Assembly (NCBI GenBank): GCA_947495075.1
Contig: CANLXH010000001.1
Coordinates: forward strand, 496,001-560,000
DNA: 64,000 nucleotides
Direction of reading: 5' to 3'
DNA from: an uncultured Croceitalea sp.
Lineage (GTDB): Bacteria > Bacteroidota > Bacteroidia > Flavobacteriales > Flavobacteriaceae
In this document: in pieces, positions 45,221 through 55,893 of the stretch
Numbering within the stretch: position 1 is the first letter of the stretch
How the letters are laid out: every line of letters begins with the position of its first letter
Notes under the pieces: generated by a model
Told to the model about the DNA's origin: nothing
Database searches by the model: none
The model's input: the letters and a program-made list of their open reading frames with translations, nothing else
Made by a program: the position numbers and the translations under genes

Positions 45221-48200
45221 ATGCTACCCCACTCCAAAAGGCGTATTTTGTATGCCGTGCTATTGGTTCTACTGTCAATAGGCACCTTATCTGCGGTTGC
45301 AAAAGACAATATTCCTTCTATACTAAATATCATTACTTCTAAAGTCGAAAAGACTGTAGGGATTGTTAATCTAAAAAAAGAAGTTTCTACCTATAAGAAA
45401 ACTATACAGAATAGTACATCTGCACCATTATTTACAACAATTATCCAAGGGGCAGATGAAGAGGTTGCCTGTAGTAACAATGGTTTTACTATTGCTCGTT
45501 TTAATTTGTGTGGAGATTCTGATGATAGAACGATATCTCTTTCTGGAGGGCCATATGGTTCTGTAGAATGGCAAATTTTAGGAGGCTCATGTACTCCAGA
45601 TATTAATGAAGACTGCCCAAATACAACAACAACTTGTTACACAACTGTAAGTACTGCACAAACTTTTAATATAGATGCTAGTAGTATTCCTGCAGCCTCT
45701 GGAGCAGAATTTAGAGTAGTAGCAGACGGTACGCAATACTTTTTTAAAGTAAAAAAGAGTACAATAACACAAACACATGTTAAGAGAGATTTTATTTGTG
45801 GTGTTGATGGACGTATTCAAATCACCAATCTTTCCAGTTCCTACGAATATAGTATTGATGGAGGAGCTAATTGGCAGACTTCACCAATATTTGATGGTTT
45901 AGTACCAGATACTTATAATATTATTGCCCGTTTACAAAACACACCTAATACTTGTGAATACCCATATGATCCAATAGTTATCGAACAATTGGATATAAGT
46001 ATGGATGTTGAGTTTGTAGATGCACAATGTTTTGGTGATACTGGGAGTATTACCGTAACTGTTAATGATGTGCCTGGTCCATACAAATACACACTACTAG
46101 ATGAAAATGGTGTTCCTCAAGAATTTACCACTTTTATCACAACAAATCCATACACATTTAGTGCTGTAGGTTTTGGAACATATAGTGTTCAAGTTGAAAC
46201 GCAACAATGTACTGGTGACCCCGGCAATGGGATACCGCCACCAAGGCAAAATTTAGATATTAATGGTAATCCAATTAGTATTGGAGATGGTATTACCCCT
46301 TTATCTGCATCTACTGAAGTAAATGAGAGTTTAAGTGCTGAACCAGCCTGTGGAGCAACAAGTGTTGATATTATTGTTAGAACCTCAGGAGGTTCTGCTC
46401 CTTACACTTTTACCGTGAGTGATGGTGGTTCTTCTACGGGTTCATATACAACTGAAACTACTTATACTGTTAATACAGCTGGTAGTTATGATTTTACAAT
46501 TACAGATGCTAATGGTTGTGTGATAGATGCTTCAGCCAATGTGGTGGAATTAACTCCGCCAGAAGTGACCGCAAGCGGAATAGATGGTACATGTACCAAC
46601 GGAGGTGCCAAAATAGACATAAACGTAGTTGACGGTAAAGGTTATAATCTTTCTTTTAGGGCAACACCAACAGACCCTTGGAGTACTGACCCTTTGCTTA
46701 CAGTGCCAGCTAATACGTATAATAATATTGAGGTTAGATACCAACAAGGTAGTTTTGATTGTATTTATACCATACCTACAGCTGTTACAGTAAGTTCTGT
46801 GGGAACCATAAGTGGAAATGCAGTTAAAATAGCAGATAGAACATGTGATGGAAGTGGAGGAACAGTAGGAGGAGTAATAGAATTTCAAGGTCCTTTTTCT
46901 GGTGGTTCAGGGAGTGGTTACGTATTTAGTATTTCCGGTGATAGTCCATCAAATTTCACTACTCAAACCTATTATGATAACCTAGCTCCAGGTACATATA
47001 CCCCAATTGTTAGGGATGCTGGTGGCTGTCGTTTGGAATTAACGCCAATTACCATACTGGACATAGATCCTCCAACGGCAATTGCATTTGCGCAGAGTGA
47101 CATTAATTGTGCTGCCGGTACTTCAGATGTACAGTTAACAGCAACAAGTACAAACCCAATAGTTAGATTTGAAATTATAAGCCCTGCATATTTTGATAAT
47201 GCAGGTAATGATACATTCAACGATATTAATGTAAATATCGCTTATGAATTTAGGGTTACCGATGATCAAGGTTGTACCTATACTGATAGTTTTACACCTG
47301 CTGTAATTAGTTCAATACGGGCAAGAGTAAAATCAGGTGGAGATTTAAATGTCTGTACAGGTGCTTCAGATGGTGATGGAACTTTTATCATTGATGGATT
47401 TGCAAATAACTATACCTATAATATAGATGGCGGAGCAGAAAGTGCCCCTCAAAACAATTTAGAAGTAGATTTAAATGGCTTAGCCGCCGGAAACTACGTA
47501 ATCACAGTAACAGATGTAGATACAGGTTGTCAGGATACAGAAACTTTAACCGTTCAAGAACCAGCTACTCCATTAACCTTATTAGGAAATGTGACTGCCA
47601 TGAGTTGTGCTAACAGCAATATTGGTCGTGTAATAGCAAATGCAATAGGCGGATGGGGTGGTTATAATTATACATTGACCTATCCCTTAGGTACTGTCAT
47701 TGGGCCACAATCTGGAGTTACATTCGGAGGATTGACAGAAACAGGTACATACACTTTAGATGTAGAAGATGCAGAAGGATGTACAGATACATTTACATTT
47801 GATTTAACTCCTTTGGATGCCCCGGTATTAGATTATGATGCTACAGCTTCAGATTTATGCTATGAACCAGTAGGGGGTGCAACTTTAGGCGTTCAAATAA
47901 TAACTGATGGCACTGCAGGTACTCCATACGAATACCGAGTTAATGGCGGCGCTTGGCAGCCCAGTCCCGTATTCTCTGGACTTTCTCCAGGGAATTACAC
48001 AATTGAAGTTAGAGATACCAATAACTGTGGTGATACGGTAAGCCTTACTGTAAACCCACAACTTCGTGTTGCGGCAAGCTTAGTTACAGAAATTCCTTGT
48101 GGTGGTGGAGACGGTATTATTCAGGTAGATGTAAATGGCGGGTATACTACTGGAGCTGGACCAAAACAATATGAAGTAAGCTCAGATAATGGAGTTACAT

Positions 48201-51200
48201 TTGGAGCCTCCTCTCCCTTAACATCAACTAGTTTCACCTATAACACAAATACACCTGGCACTTATGTTTTTAGGGTAACAGATAATGAGGGTTGTATAGC
48301 AGAATCTAATCCATTTGTATTAGAACCACCTGTAAATATAGACCCTGCTTCAGCTGAAGTTTTTCCACCAGTTTGTGGCGAGACAAACAGTGGCCGTGCC
48401 ATAATTACCCCAGATGCTACAAGTGGAGTAGCTCCATATGAAATAAGTTTTGATGGGGGAGCTTTTTCCAGTCAAACCAACTTTTCAAACTTAAATCAAG
48501 GGCAGACCTATACTTATATAGTAAGGGATTCAAGAGGTTGTGAAACTGTACCTCAAGACTTGACAATTCCAAATGCAGGGACCGCACCAGATGCAACGGT
48601 TAGCACAATTGACGCTGTATGTGATGCTGCTACGGATGTAATTGGTGGGCAAATAGATGTTACTGCAGTTACTGGAGGTTCCCCAGATTTTACTTATGTA
48701 CTGCAAGATCAATTCGGAGTAGAAATCGGAAGAATAGGACCAACAGCAAGTACCACTGAAAGTTTTACTAACGTTCCAGTAGGTTCATATACTGTATTTA
48801 CAATTGATAGAAATGGATGTATAGATACGGATCAGGTAACAATAGATGATGGAGACTTAGATGTTGTTCCAGACCCAGTTCCAGCTCCAGTTTGTAGCCC
48901 AGGCGGCTTCACGAACACAGTTGAAATTGTAGGTGGTGATGGTAGTTTAGGTTTTGAAATTAGATTAGTTACTAACCCTGTGAGTAGTTTTGTTTCAGTA
49001 AACAGTCCTCCAAGAAGGCATACATTTACTGGATTACAGTTTGGAGTAAGTTATACCGTTGAGGTTTTAGATATTGCAACTGGCTGTACGCATATTGAAA
49101 CTATTGACCCCATAGATGGACCTTCCCCGCTTGAGGTTACAGCAGTATCAACACCAGGATTTTGTGATGCTTCAAGAAATGGACAAATTGAATATACCAT
49201 TACTGGATTTACTTCTGGTGACGATTTATTAATTGAAGTTTACAATATTGATGATGGGAGTTTACTTACTACAGAAAACCCAACTAATGTTACTACAATA
49301 CCCTATATAAATACTTTTGATACACTTCCTGGTAACTATCAGGTTGTCGTAACAAATCAAACAGATAATTGTAATGACGGAGCACTTGTAACAATTAATC
49401 AAAATTTACCAGCAGTCTTTATCTTAACAGAAGAACCTGCAAATTGTAATGCAGATGGACAAATTACGGTAGTCGGTTCTGGCGGTGCCGGTGGACCTTA
49501 TGAATTTGCGTTCGGTTTAACTGGTTTTGACCCAACTGGATTATATTCGACTACGACTACATATACCGGGGCTGCAGGAAACTATGATATTTATGTAAGA
49601 GATGCTGCAGGATGTACTTCTTTTGATATTGCAACTATAATCCAACAGCAGGCTGCGCCGGTATTAAATACACCAATTGTAGATAACCAATGTGATGTAA
49701 CGGCAACGGCTTTTCAAATTACGGTGAGTACTCCTAATACAACAGACACACCTAGATTTACTATAAACGGAACTACACAATTTGGAGTCTTGAACGGAGC
49801 TGTTTACGAAGCTACTTTTACTGTAAATACACCCGGTGATTACACTGTTTTTCTTGAAGATGCAGATGGTTGTTCAACCACAGGAACAGCGCAAGTATTT
49901 GAATTTTTATCAGCATCTGGAGGTTTTTCTGTAGAACCTTCTTGTAATAATATTGATGGAACAATTACGGTTACTACAAATGGAGGTAGTGGAAATTTCA
50001 CCTATGAATTAAGAGATGGATTAAGTAACCCAACAGGTAATATAACTGGTGAAACTACTGGTATTTTTACTGGGGTAGGTCCAGGTGATTATGAAGTTAT
50101 GGTTACCGATGACATTGCTAACGACGGTAGTATCTTTTGTCCATTTTTAGTAGATGGAATTACGTTAGAAGCTGCTACTCCGCCCGTAATAGCATCTATT
50201 ATTGAAGAGGATATTACTTGTAATGGAGATGATAACGGAAGTATAGATGTGATATTGGCTGCAGGAACAGATGTGGATAACCCAATTACTTACACATTAT
50301 ACGAAACGGGCACAGCAACTATAGTTCAACAAAACAATTCAGGCTCATTTACAAGTTTAGTTCCAGATATTTATGATGTTGAAGTGGTTACAGCAAGAAA
50401 TTGTTCTGTTAGACAAAACAATATTGAGATAGAAGAACCACTGCCGTTTTCTATCACAGCCAGTGCTCCAGATTTTAATTGCGAACCTGGGACCAATACC
50501 TATAGCTCAACTATTATTACAGCTACAATAGTAGATGCAGGAACAGCATTAGGTGGTTATCAGTATAGTATTACTGGTTTTGAGAACTATCAGTCTAGTA
50601 ATACATTTGAAATTATAGATAATGGTTCCCCACAAGATATTATAGTCTATGCTATAGATGGAAATGGTTGTCAGACTACTTTTAATGTACCAACAATTAA
50701 TCCACCAACGAATGTTGTCCCTACTTTAAGTGTAGAAAGTGTATTGAATTGTGCAAATCCAGAACTTATTAGAATAGATGTCACTGGTACTACCAATTTT
50801 ACTATAATTACTAACGCTGTAGCTACAGTAGCAAATGTTGATGTTGTTGGAGCTACCTTTGGATTTGTAGATTTACCCGAAGCAGGAGATTATTTAATTG
50901 AAATCCTAGACAATACTGGTGGATGTACCTATCCATTACCAAAACATGAGGTAGAAAGCCCCATAATTCCAACAATTGTAATAGCCGAAGCTCAACCAGT
51001 CCGCTGTGCTTTACCAGGAAATGATGGAGAACTTTCCATCGAAGTATCAGATTATACAGGAACTTATTCTTACGAAGTATTTGCTGTAGATAATCTAGGA
51101 AATGAAACAACAACAGGAATCACAGGAAGCTTAGATACGACTAATAATCCTGAAACTATTTCTGGGCTTTCAGGAGGTAATTTTGTAGTCAGAATTGCTT

Positions 51201-53713
51201 CAATACAAGATCCTTTTTGTTCTAATGTGAGTAATCTAGCTACAATAAGAACTCCTAATGGACCTTTATTACCTAGTGCTATCGAAATCGGAAATGTAAG
51301 TTGTGCTAATAACACAGGTAAAATAGAAGCAAATCTAACGGGAGGTTGGGATATTTCTCCCTATGAATATCGTCTTTTACAGGATACAGATAATGATTCA
51401 ACTTATGAAACGGAAGTCTTTGTTTGGGGTACATCAAATGAATTTGATAATCTTTCAAATGGAGATTACCGCGTAGAGTTTAGAGATGTTGAGAATTGTG
51501 AAACGTTTTTTGATATTACATTAGATGCAATACTTCCAATTCAAGCAGGAATAAGAGAACCACAAGCTCTGGTATGTCCAGATGGTAATAATGCAGTTTT
51601 AGAAGCTTTTGACCCAACAACGGGAGATGCAATTACTGCTACAGCAGGAGCTACAGGAGGTGTACTAGGAGCTGGATTTAAATATCAATTAATTTATTTA
51701 GGAAGTAATGATATCACCGATGAAATTTCACGAAGTGGATTACAAGATTCACCTACTTTTACTGGTGTAAGTGGAGGTTTTATTAGCCAAGGATGGTATG
51801 CTATAGAAGTATCTTCCAGTTTTGGTTGTATTGGATTAACTATTCCGTATTATGTAGATCCACCACCACCAATTATTCCGAATTTAGTACAAGTTCAGGC
51901 ACCAGGCTGCGGAGGACTCGGTCAAATGCGCTTAACTGTTGAAAATCCAGAAGCAGGTTTTGAATATGAATACAGACTTACAGATATTGCAGGAGGTAAT
52001 CCAACAGACCCATTTACTAGAATGGAAGATACTGCTGGTAATGCATCGACCTTTGTAATTATAAATGGAGGACCAAGTTTTTATCAATACGAGGTTCGGA
52101 AAATAAATGCAACTAATACCTGTGGCGTAATAAATTCAAACGGTTTAACCTTAGTTGATGCCCAAGATATCGACTTAGTTGTGAATCAACCAGATGATAT
52201 TTCTTGTGCTTCGGAAACAGATGGACGTATAGAGTCTTTTTCTTCGGGAGGAGTAGGAAGTAATACATATACGCTATACTTGGGTGACCCAGTAGATGCT
52301 TTTAGCCCATCTGCAACTTCAACTGTAGTAGCTTCTAATGATTTTGGAACATTCGAAGGATTATCAGATGCAACTAATTATTACATTGCAGTAACAAGTG
52401 GCTCAACTTGCCAAGACATAGAAGGACCTTACGTAGTCGCTAGACCTGAGCCAATTGTTTTCCAAGCTAATGCAACATCAATAAGCTGTAGTGGTGAAAA
52501 TGATGGTACAATAACTGTTGAAGTCACTAGTGGCGGAGAAGGTTTATTACAATTTGCTATTGGACCTAACTTTAATGAATTCTTTAGTGACCCAAATAAC
52601 CCAACTACATATGTTTTTGAGGATTTAGAAGGTGATGCAAATGGTCGCGAATACACAGTATTAATACAAGACTCACAAGGTTGTTCGGAGTTAACAACAG
52701 TTATGGTTTTTGAACCAGAAGAAATCGAAGTTTCATCAGTAGAGACACCAGAGATTTGTCTTGGTTTTGCAGATGGTACAGCCCAATTAACAATAACTGG
52801 GGGAACTCCTTTTGTTGATGGTACAGGTGTTACTTATTATGAAACTAGCTTAAACTCTAATGATGACGCAGACTTTGTTAGAAATGATAGTCTTTTTTTC
52901 GAAAACCTTTCTGGTGGAGAAACTTATGTCGTTTTTGTGCGTGATGCGAATGGGTGTACAACAAGCATAGTTGTTCCAATAGAAATAGGAGTGGATATTA
53001 TAGCTGAACCTATTGTAGAATATGGATGTGATGGCATTTTTCCAAATAGTACTGCACGTGTTGAGATGCAAAACCAAAGTGTGTTATCAGAAGTTTTATT
53101 TTCTTTGGACATAGATGATATTTCTGTTGCGTCTACAGATAGAATATGGGGAGACTTACCTGCAGGGAATCATATTGTTTATATCTATCATCAAAATGGA
53201 TGTACAACTATGGTCGAGTTTACTATTGACCCATATGAACCTTTAATGCTAGAAGCTCAAAAAACAGGACCAAATGAAATTACTGCAATAGCAACGGGAG
53301 GCTTTGGCGGTTATGAATTTTTCTTTCAGGGAGAATCAACAGGTGAAGAAAATATTTTTAATATTAGTGTTGATGCTACTATAAATATTAGAGTTATTGA
53401 TCAGAATGGATGTATAGCAGAATTAGTATTCCCTTTTGACTTTGATGGAATGGTAGATATCCCTGGTTTTTTTACACCAGATGGAGATGGCTTAAACGAT
53501 GAGTGGTTCCCAAGAAACCGTGAATTCTTCCCAAATATTGATGTAATTATTTATGATAGATACGGTAGAGTAGTAGCTCAACTAGATCAAGTATCAAAAT
53601 GGGATGGAAATTATGATGGGTCTCCTTTACCTACTGGAGATTATTGGTATGTGGTAAATGCCAATGACAACGAGAAGCAACAATACGTAGGTCATTTCAC
53701 ATTATATAGATAG
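45221..53713 (+). CDS. Giant SprB-like cell-surface protein with T9SS type B sorting domain
   Basis: 2830 residues. A signal peptide covers about 1-28 (RILYAVLLVLLSIGTLSAVA). The body is a chain of roughly 30 divergent immunoglobulin-like modules of about 80 residues, many opening with a cysteine after a PP or EP pair and containing G-GxPYxY and GxYxVxVxDxxGC patterns like the SprB repeat. The last 85 residues (GFFTPDGDGLND, IYDRYGRVV, KWDGNYDG, LPTGDYWYVV) are the gliding-motility-associated C-terminal (type B) signal for export by the type IX system. It is probably an adhesin moved along the cell surface. Single gene, no close partner. Confidence 0.92.
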   Translation: MLPHSKRRILYAVLLVLLSIGTLSAVAKDNIPSILNIITSKVEKTVGIVNLKKEVSTYKKTIQNSTSAPLFTTIIQGADEEVACSNNGFTIARFNLCGDSDDRTISLSGGPYGSVEWQILGGSCTPDINEDCPNTTTTCYTTVSTAQTFNIDASSIPAASGAEFRVVADGTQYFFKVKKSTITQTHVKRDFICGVDGRIQITNLSSSYEYSIDGGANWQTSPIFDGLVPDTYNIIARLQNTPNTCEYPYDPIVIEQLDISMDVEFVDAQCFGDTGSITVTVNDVPGPYKYTLLDENGVPQEFTTFITTNPYTFSAVGFGTYSVQVETQQCTGDPGNGIPPPRQNLDINGNPISIGDGITPLSASTEVNESLSAEPACGATSVDIIVRTSGGSAPYTFTVSDGGSSTGSYTTETTYTVNTAGSYDFTITDANGCVIDASANVVELTPPEVTASGIDGTCTNGGAKIDINVVDGKGYNLSFRATPTDPWSTDPLLTVPANTYNNIEVRYQQGSFDCIYTIPTAVTVSSVGTISGNAVKIADRTCDGSGGTVGGVIEFQGPFSGGSGSGYVFSISGDSPSNFTTQTYYDNLAPGTYTPIVRDAGGCRLELTPITILDIDPPTAIAFAQSDINCAAGTSDVQLTATSTNPIVRFEIISPAYFDNAGNDTFNDINVNIAYEFRVTDDQGCTYTDSFTPAVISSIRARVKSGGDLNVCTGASDGDGTFIIDGFANNYTYNIDGGAESAPQNNLEVDLNGLAAGNYVITVTDVDTGCQDTETLTVQEPATPLTLLGNVTAMSCANSNIGRVIANAIGGWGGYNYTLTYPLGTVIGPQSGVTFGGLTETGTYTLDVEDAEGCTDTFTFDLTPLDAPVLDYDATASDLCYEPVGGATLGVQIITDGTAGTPYEYRVNGGAWQPSPVFSGLSPGNYTIEVRDTNNCGDTVSLTVNPQLRVAASLVTEIPCGGGDGIIQVDVNGGYTTGAGPKQYEVSSDNGVTFGASSPLTSTSFTYNTNTPGTYVFRVTDNEGCIAESNPFVLEPPVNIDPASAEVFPPVCGETNSGRAIITPDATSGVAPYEISFDGGAFSSQTNFSNLNQGQTYTYIVRDSRGCETVPQDLTIPNAGTAPDATVSTIDAVCDAATDVIGGQIDVTAVTGGSPDFTYVLQDQFGVEIGRIGPTASTTESFTNVPVGSYTVFTIDRNGCIDTDQVTIDDGDLDVVPDPVPAPVCSPGGFTNTVEIVGGDGSLGFEIRLVTNPVSSFVSVNSPPRRHTFTGLQFGVSYTVEVLDIATGCTHIETIDPIDGPSPLEVTAVSTPGFCDASRNGQIEYTITGFTSGDDLLIEVYNIDDGSLLTTENPTNVTTIPYINTFDTLPGNYQVVVTNQTDNCNDGALVTINQNLPAVFILTEEPANCNADGQITVVGSGGAGGPYEFAFGLTGFDPTGLYSTTTTYTGAAGNYDIYVRDAAGCTSFDIATIIQQQAAPVLNTPIVDNQCDVTATAFQITVSTPNTTDTPRFTINGTTQFGVLNGAVYEATFTVNTPGDYTVFLEDADGCSTTGTAQVFEFLSASGGFSVEPSCNNIDGTITVTTNGGSGNFTYELRDGLSNPTGNITGETTGIFTGVGPGDYEVMVTDDIANDGSIFCPFLVDGITLEAATPPVIASIIEEDITCNGDDNGSIDVILAAGTDVDNPITYTLYETGTATIVQQNNSGSFTSLVPDIYDVEVVTARNCSVRQNNIEIEEPLPFSITASAPDFNCEPGTNTYSSTIITATIVDAGTALGGYQYSITGFENYQSSNTFEIIDNGSPQDIIVYAIDGNGCQTTFNVPTINPPTNVVPTLSVESVLNCANPELIRIDVTGTTNFTIITNAVATVANVDVVGATFGFVDLPEAGDYLIEILDNTGGCTYPLPKHEVESPIIPTIVIAEAQPVRCALPGNDGELSIEVSDYTGTYSYEVFAVDNLGNETTTGITGSLDTTNNPETISGLSGGNFVVRIASIQDPFCSNVSNLATIRTPNGPLLPSAIEIGNVSCANNTGKIEANLTGGWDISPYEYRLLQDTDNDSTYETEVFVWGTSNEFDNLSNGDYRVEFRDVENCETFFDITLDAILPIQAGIREPQALVCPDGNNAVLEAFDPTTGDAITATAGATGGVLGAGFKYQLIYLGSNDITDEISRSGLQDSPTFTGVSGGFISQGWYAIEVSSSFGCIGLTIPYYVDPPPPIIPNLVQVQAPGCGGLGQMRLTVENPEAGFEYEYRLTDIAGGNPTDPFTRMEDTAGNASTFVIINGGPSFYQYEVRKINATNTCGVINSNGLTLVDAQDIDLVVNQPDDISCASETDGRIESFSSGGVGSNTYTLYLGDPVDAFSPSATSTVVASNDFGTFEGLSDATNYYIAVTSGSTCQDIEGPYVVARPEPIVFQANATSISCSGENDGTITVEVTSGGEGLLQFAIGPNFNEFFSDPNNPTTYVFEDLEGDANGREYTVLIQDSQGCSELTTVMVFEPEEIEVSSVETPEICLGFADGTAQLTITGGTPFVDGTGVTYYETSLNSNDDADFVRNDSLFFENLSGGETYVVFVRDANGCTTSIVVPIEIGVDIIAEPIVEYGCDGIFPNSTARVEMQNQSVLSEVLFSLDIDDISVASTDRIWGDLPAGNHIVYIYHQNGCTTMVEFTIDPYEPLMLEAQKTGPNEITAIATGGFGGYEFFFQGESTGEENIFNISVDATINIRVIDQNGCIAELVFPFDFDGMVDIPGFFTPDGDGLNDEWFPRNREFFPNIDVIIYDRYGRVVAQLDQVSKWDGNYDGSPLPTGDYWYVVNANDNEKQQYVGHFTLYR

Positions 53714-53873
53714 TAGACAATTTTTAAGAGAAACAAAACAAAGTTTAAAATTCACGTTTCATAAGATTTATTTGTCGTTTCATACATAATTTTGGTAAGT
53801 TTTATTTAGTTTTAACTATTTTGTAGGAGAATACTTAAGAAAAACTTTGTTTAGTTTACAACACTATTATTTA

Positions 53874-54173
53874 ATGAAAAACAACTTACCGCCAACCTTA
53901 CCATCCTTTCTTTTTAAAGAAGACAAATTACCTTGTAAAGATTCTTTAATAAACTTAAATCTAATACTTAATGGTTTAAATAATGACAAAAAACCTTATC
54001 AAATAGATTATCAAATGCTATTGATGAGTTACTCGCTCTGGAAAGGTTCTAACCTCGACGAGTTTTGTTATAAACAAGTTCTAAGCTATTTTCTTTTTAA
54101 TCCAAAAAACGATTCTGAAGTAGCAAGAGAAGCACTTTTTATAGAGATTAGAGAGTTCTTAACGGACCTATAG
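53874..54173 (+). CDS. Small hypothetical protein
   Basis: 99 residues from the ATG at 53874 (MKNNLPPTLPSFLFKED); a TTG at 53847 would add nine residues but the ATG is simpler. It has no signal peptide or membrane segment, and looks helical (YQMLLMSYSLWKGSNLDEFCYKQVLSYFLF). I do not recognise the family. It stands alone between the adhesin gene and tRNA-Pro, at the edge of the mobile element. Confidence 0.6.
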   Translation: MKNNLPPTLPSFLFKEDKLPCKDSLINLNLILNGLNNDKKPYQIDYQMLLMSYSLWKGSNLDEFCYKQVLSYFLFNPKNDSEVAREALFIEIREFLTDL

Positions 54174-54243
54174 TTTTAAGATTTAATTTTCTTTTTTTCT
54201 AGAAAGACTATCCTTTTTATTATTATGTTTGCCATTAATTTTT

Positions 54244-54318
54244 CGGGATGTGGCGCAGTCCGGTTAGCGTACACGGCTGGGGGCCGTGTGGTCGCAGGTT
54301 CAAATCCTGTCATCCCGA
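54244..54318 (+). tRNA. tRNA-Pro(GGG)
   Basis: Full cloverleaf: acceptor stem CGGGATG/CATCCCG (7 bp), D stem GCGC/GCGT, anticodon stem CACGG/CCGTG with loop CTGGGGG (anticodon GGG, for CCC and CCT), 5-base variable loop, T stem GCAGG/CCTGT with TTCAAAT loop. Discriminator A at 54318; CCA is not encoded. The integrase gene begins 224 bases downstream, so its 3' end is the likely integration site. Confidence 0.95.
54283..54318 (+). other. Candidate attachment site (att) at the tRNA-Pro 3' end
   Basis: Tyrosine integrases of this kind usually recombine within a tRNA 3' end and keep the gene intact. The integrase is just downstream and points away, and accessory genes follow. The matching second copy was not found before position 64000, so the exact core and the far end are unknown. 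Confidence 0.4.
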
Positions 54319-54344
54319 CGAAACCATTTTATATGGTATCATGT

Positions 54345-54410
54345 AATAGCTAACTTTATGATAATCAAAGATTTAATATTTTTTGATTTCATTTGGTTAG
54401 CTATTTTTTT
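54345..54410 (+). terminator. Nested hairpin with T-run after tRNA-Pro
   Basis: A perfect 10-bp inverted repeat (AATAGCTAAC at 54345, GTTAGCTATT at 54396) encloses a second 7-bp inverted repeat (AATCAAA / TTTGATT) and is followed by seven T. It can act as the tRNA terminator or be part of the recombination site. Confidence 0.5.
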
Positions 54411-54422
54411 GATTAAAAAGTG

Positions 54423-54528
54423 ACCTATTCGGTTACCTAATCGGTTACCTATTTTTTTGTAACTTCTTACTGAAAGCAAGGCTTTCGACGTGATTTAACT
54501 TTCGTTAATGGAATTTATTCGGTTACCT
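54423..54528 (+). repeat. Direct repeats upstream of the integrase (candidate arm-type sites)
   Basis: The 10-mer TCGGTTACCT occurs three times: 54429-54438, 54441-54450 and 54519-54528. The first two are part of a 12-bp tandem ACCTAWTCGGTT (54423-54446). The third ends 14 bases before the integrase ATG. Short direct repeats flanking an att core are typical binding sites for the N-terminal domain of the integrase or for an excisionase. Confidence 0.55.
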
Positions 54529-54541
54529 AAAACGAAAGAAC

Positions 54542-55774
54542 ATGAAAACTTCAAAAACATTCACAATCCTCTTTTGGCAAAATCTAGCCAAAAAGAAAGG
54601 CAACGATGCGCCACTTTATGCCAGAATTACCGTTGATGGAAAAAGGGCGGAAATGAGCTTGAGAATATTATTCCCGTTAGACGCTTGGAACGGAAAAATG
54701 AACCGGGCAAATGGTAAAACCAAAGAAGCCCGCATCCTAAATGAAGATTTAGATGGTATCTATACGGATTTGACCGATTGTTTTAAGCAATTAAAAAAAG
54801 AAGGTAGGTTCGTTACCGCTCAAACGGTCAAAGCACGGTATCTAGGAACTGACCATAGCGATGAAACCTTGTTGGGACTATCCAAGTACCATTTTGATAA
54901 AAACAGGTTTAAATTGGCTCCTGGCACATTAAAAAATTACAGTACAACGGAAACCTATTTACAGAATTTTATAATCAAAAATTTTAAGGCGACAGATATA
55001 CCGTTAGAATACATCCAGTATAGTTTTGTGGTGGACTTTGAACTATACCTACGAAATTCCCAAAACCATTTAAGTAGGACACGTCCGCTTAAGAACAATG
55101 GGATAATGAAGCACATTGAACGACTGAATAAGCTGATGGGATTTGCCGAAAAGTTGGGTTGGATCGAAAAACATCCCTTTGAAAAATACCAATTGAGCTA
55201 TACCAAATTCAAAAATGGATTCTTGACAACTAAACAACTGGAGTATTTTGAGAATATAGAATTGAATGACCTTAAGCTTGAGCGTGTTAGAGATGTTTTC
55301 GTTTTCTGCTGCTATACGGGATTATCCTATATCGATGTGAAAATGTTGACAAAGCAAAGCCTCGTAATGGGAATTGATGGAAATATGTGGTTATCGCTGT
55401 ACCGTAAAAAAAGTGATGAGCCTATAAAAATACCCCTTTTGGATAAGGCCAAAGCTATTTTGGGAAAGTATAATGATTTTGAATATTCGGAGCGATTGCT
55501 TCCGGTTTACTCCAATCAAAAAATGAATAATTATTTAAAGGAAATTGCCTCTTTATGTGGAATTGATATCAAAGTAACTTGTCATATCGCAAGACATACC
55601 TTTGCTACCACAGTAACGCTTTCTAACGGAGTGCCAATTGCGACAGTATCAAAGTTATTAGGCCATGCTAAGCTTTCCACTACCCAGATTTATGCGAATG
55701 TAGTCGAGAAGAAGTTACAAGAAGATATGGGTAAATTACAGGAAGCACTAAATAATGATAGAGAAAGTGCATAA
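54542..55774 (+). CDS. Tyrosine site-specific integrase, CTnDOT-like
   Basis: 410 residues: an Arm-binding N-terminal region (1-95), a SAM-like core-binding domain (about 100-210) and the catalytic domain (about 215-400). The catalytic set is HIARHTFATTV (His-x-x-Arg), LLGHAKLSTTQIYANV (His and the nucleophile Tyr). The first catalytic Arg, usually in TGLR, is Ser here (YTGLSYIDV), as known for IntDOT. It is next to tRNA-Pro and drives integration of the element to the right. Confidence 0.93.
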   Translation: MKTSKTFTILFWQNLAKKKGNDAPLYARITVDGKRAEMSLRILFPLDAWNGKMNRANGKTKEARILNEDLDGIYTDLTDCFKQLKKEGRFVTAQTVKARYLGTDHSDETLLGLSKYHFDKNRFKLAPGTLKNYSTTETYLQNFIIKNFKATDIPLEYIQYSFVVDFELYLRNSQNHLSRTRPLKNNGIMKHIERLNKLMGFAEKLGWIEKHPFEKYQLSYTKFKNGFLTTKQLEYFENIELNDLKLERVRDVFVFCCYTGLSYIDVKMLTKQSLVMGIDGNMWLSLYRKKSDEPIKIPLLDKAKAILGKYNDFEYSERLLPVYSNQKMNNYLKEIASLCGIDIKVTCHIARHTFATTVTLSNGVPIATVSKLLGHAKLSTTQIYANVVEKKLQEDMGKLQEALNNDRESA

Positions 55775-55893
55775 TAAATGCAAATACCTTTAGGATTATT
55801 GAAAAAGGGTTCAAAAAGTCTGTTAATATAGGTTAGAGGAAAATTGGTGTGACCATCTAAGTGTAATTTGATTTTGAAAGTCAAATCACAAAG

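Noticed and set aside
45587..53112. Several minus-strand frames inside the giant adhesin gene
   Set aside because: They are cysteine- and serine-rich artefacts of the antisense strand with no starts, signals or neighbours that make sense.
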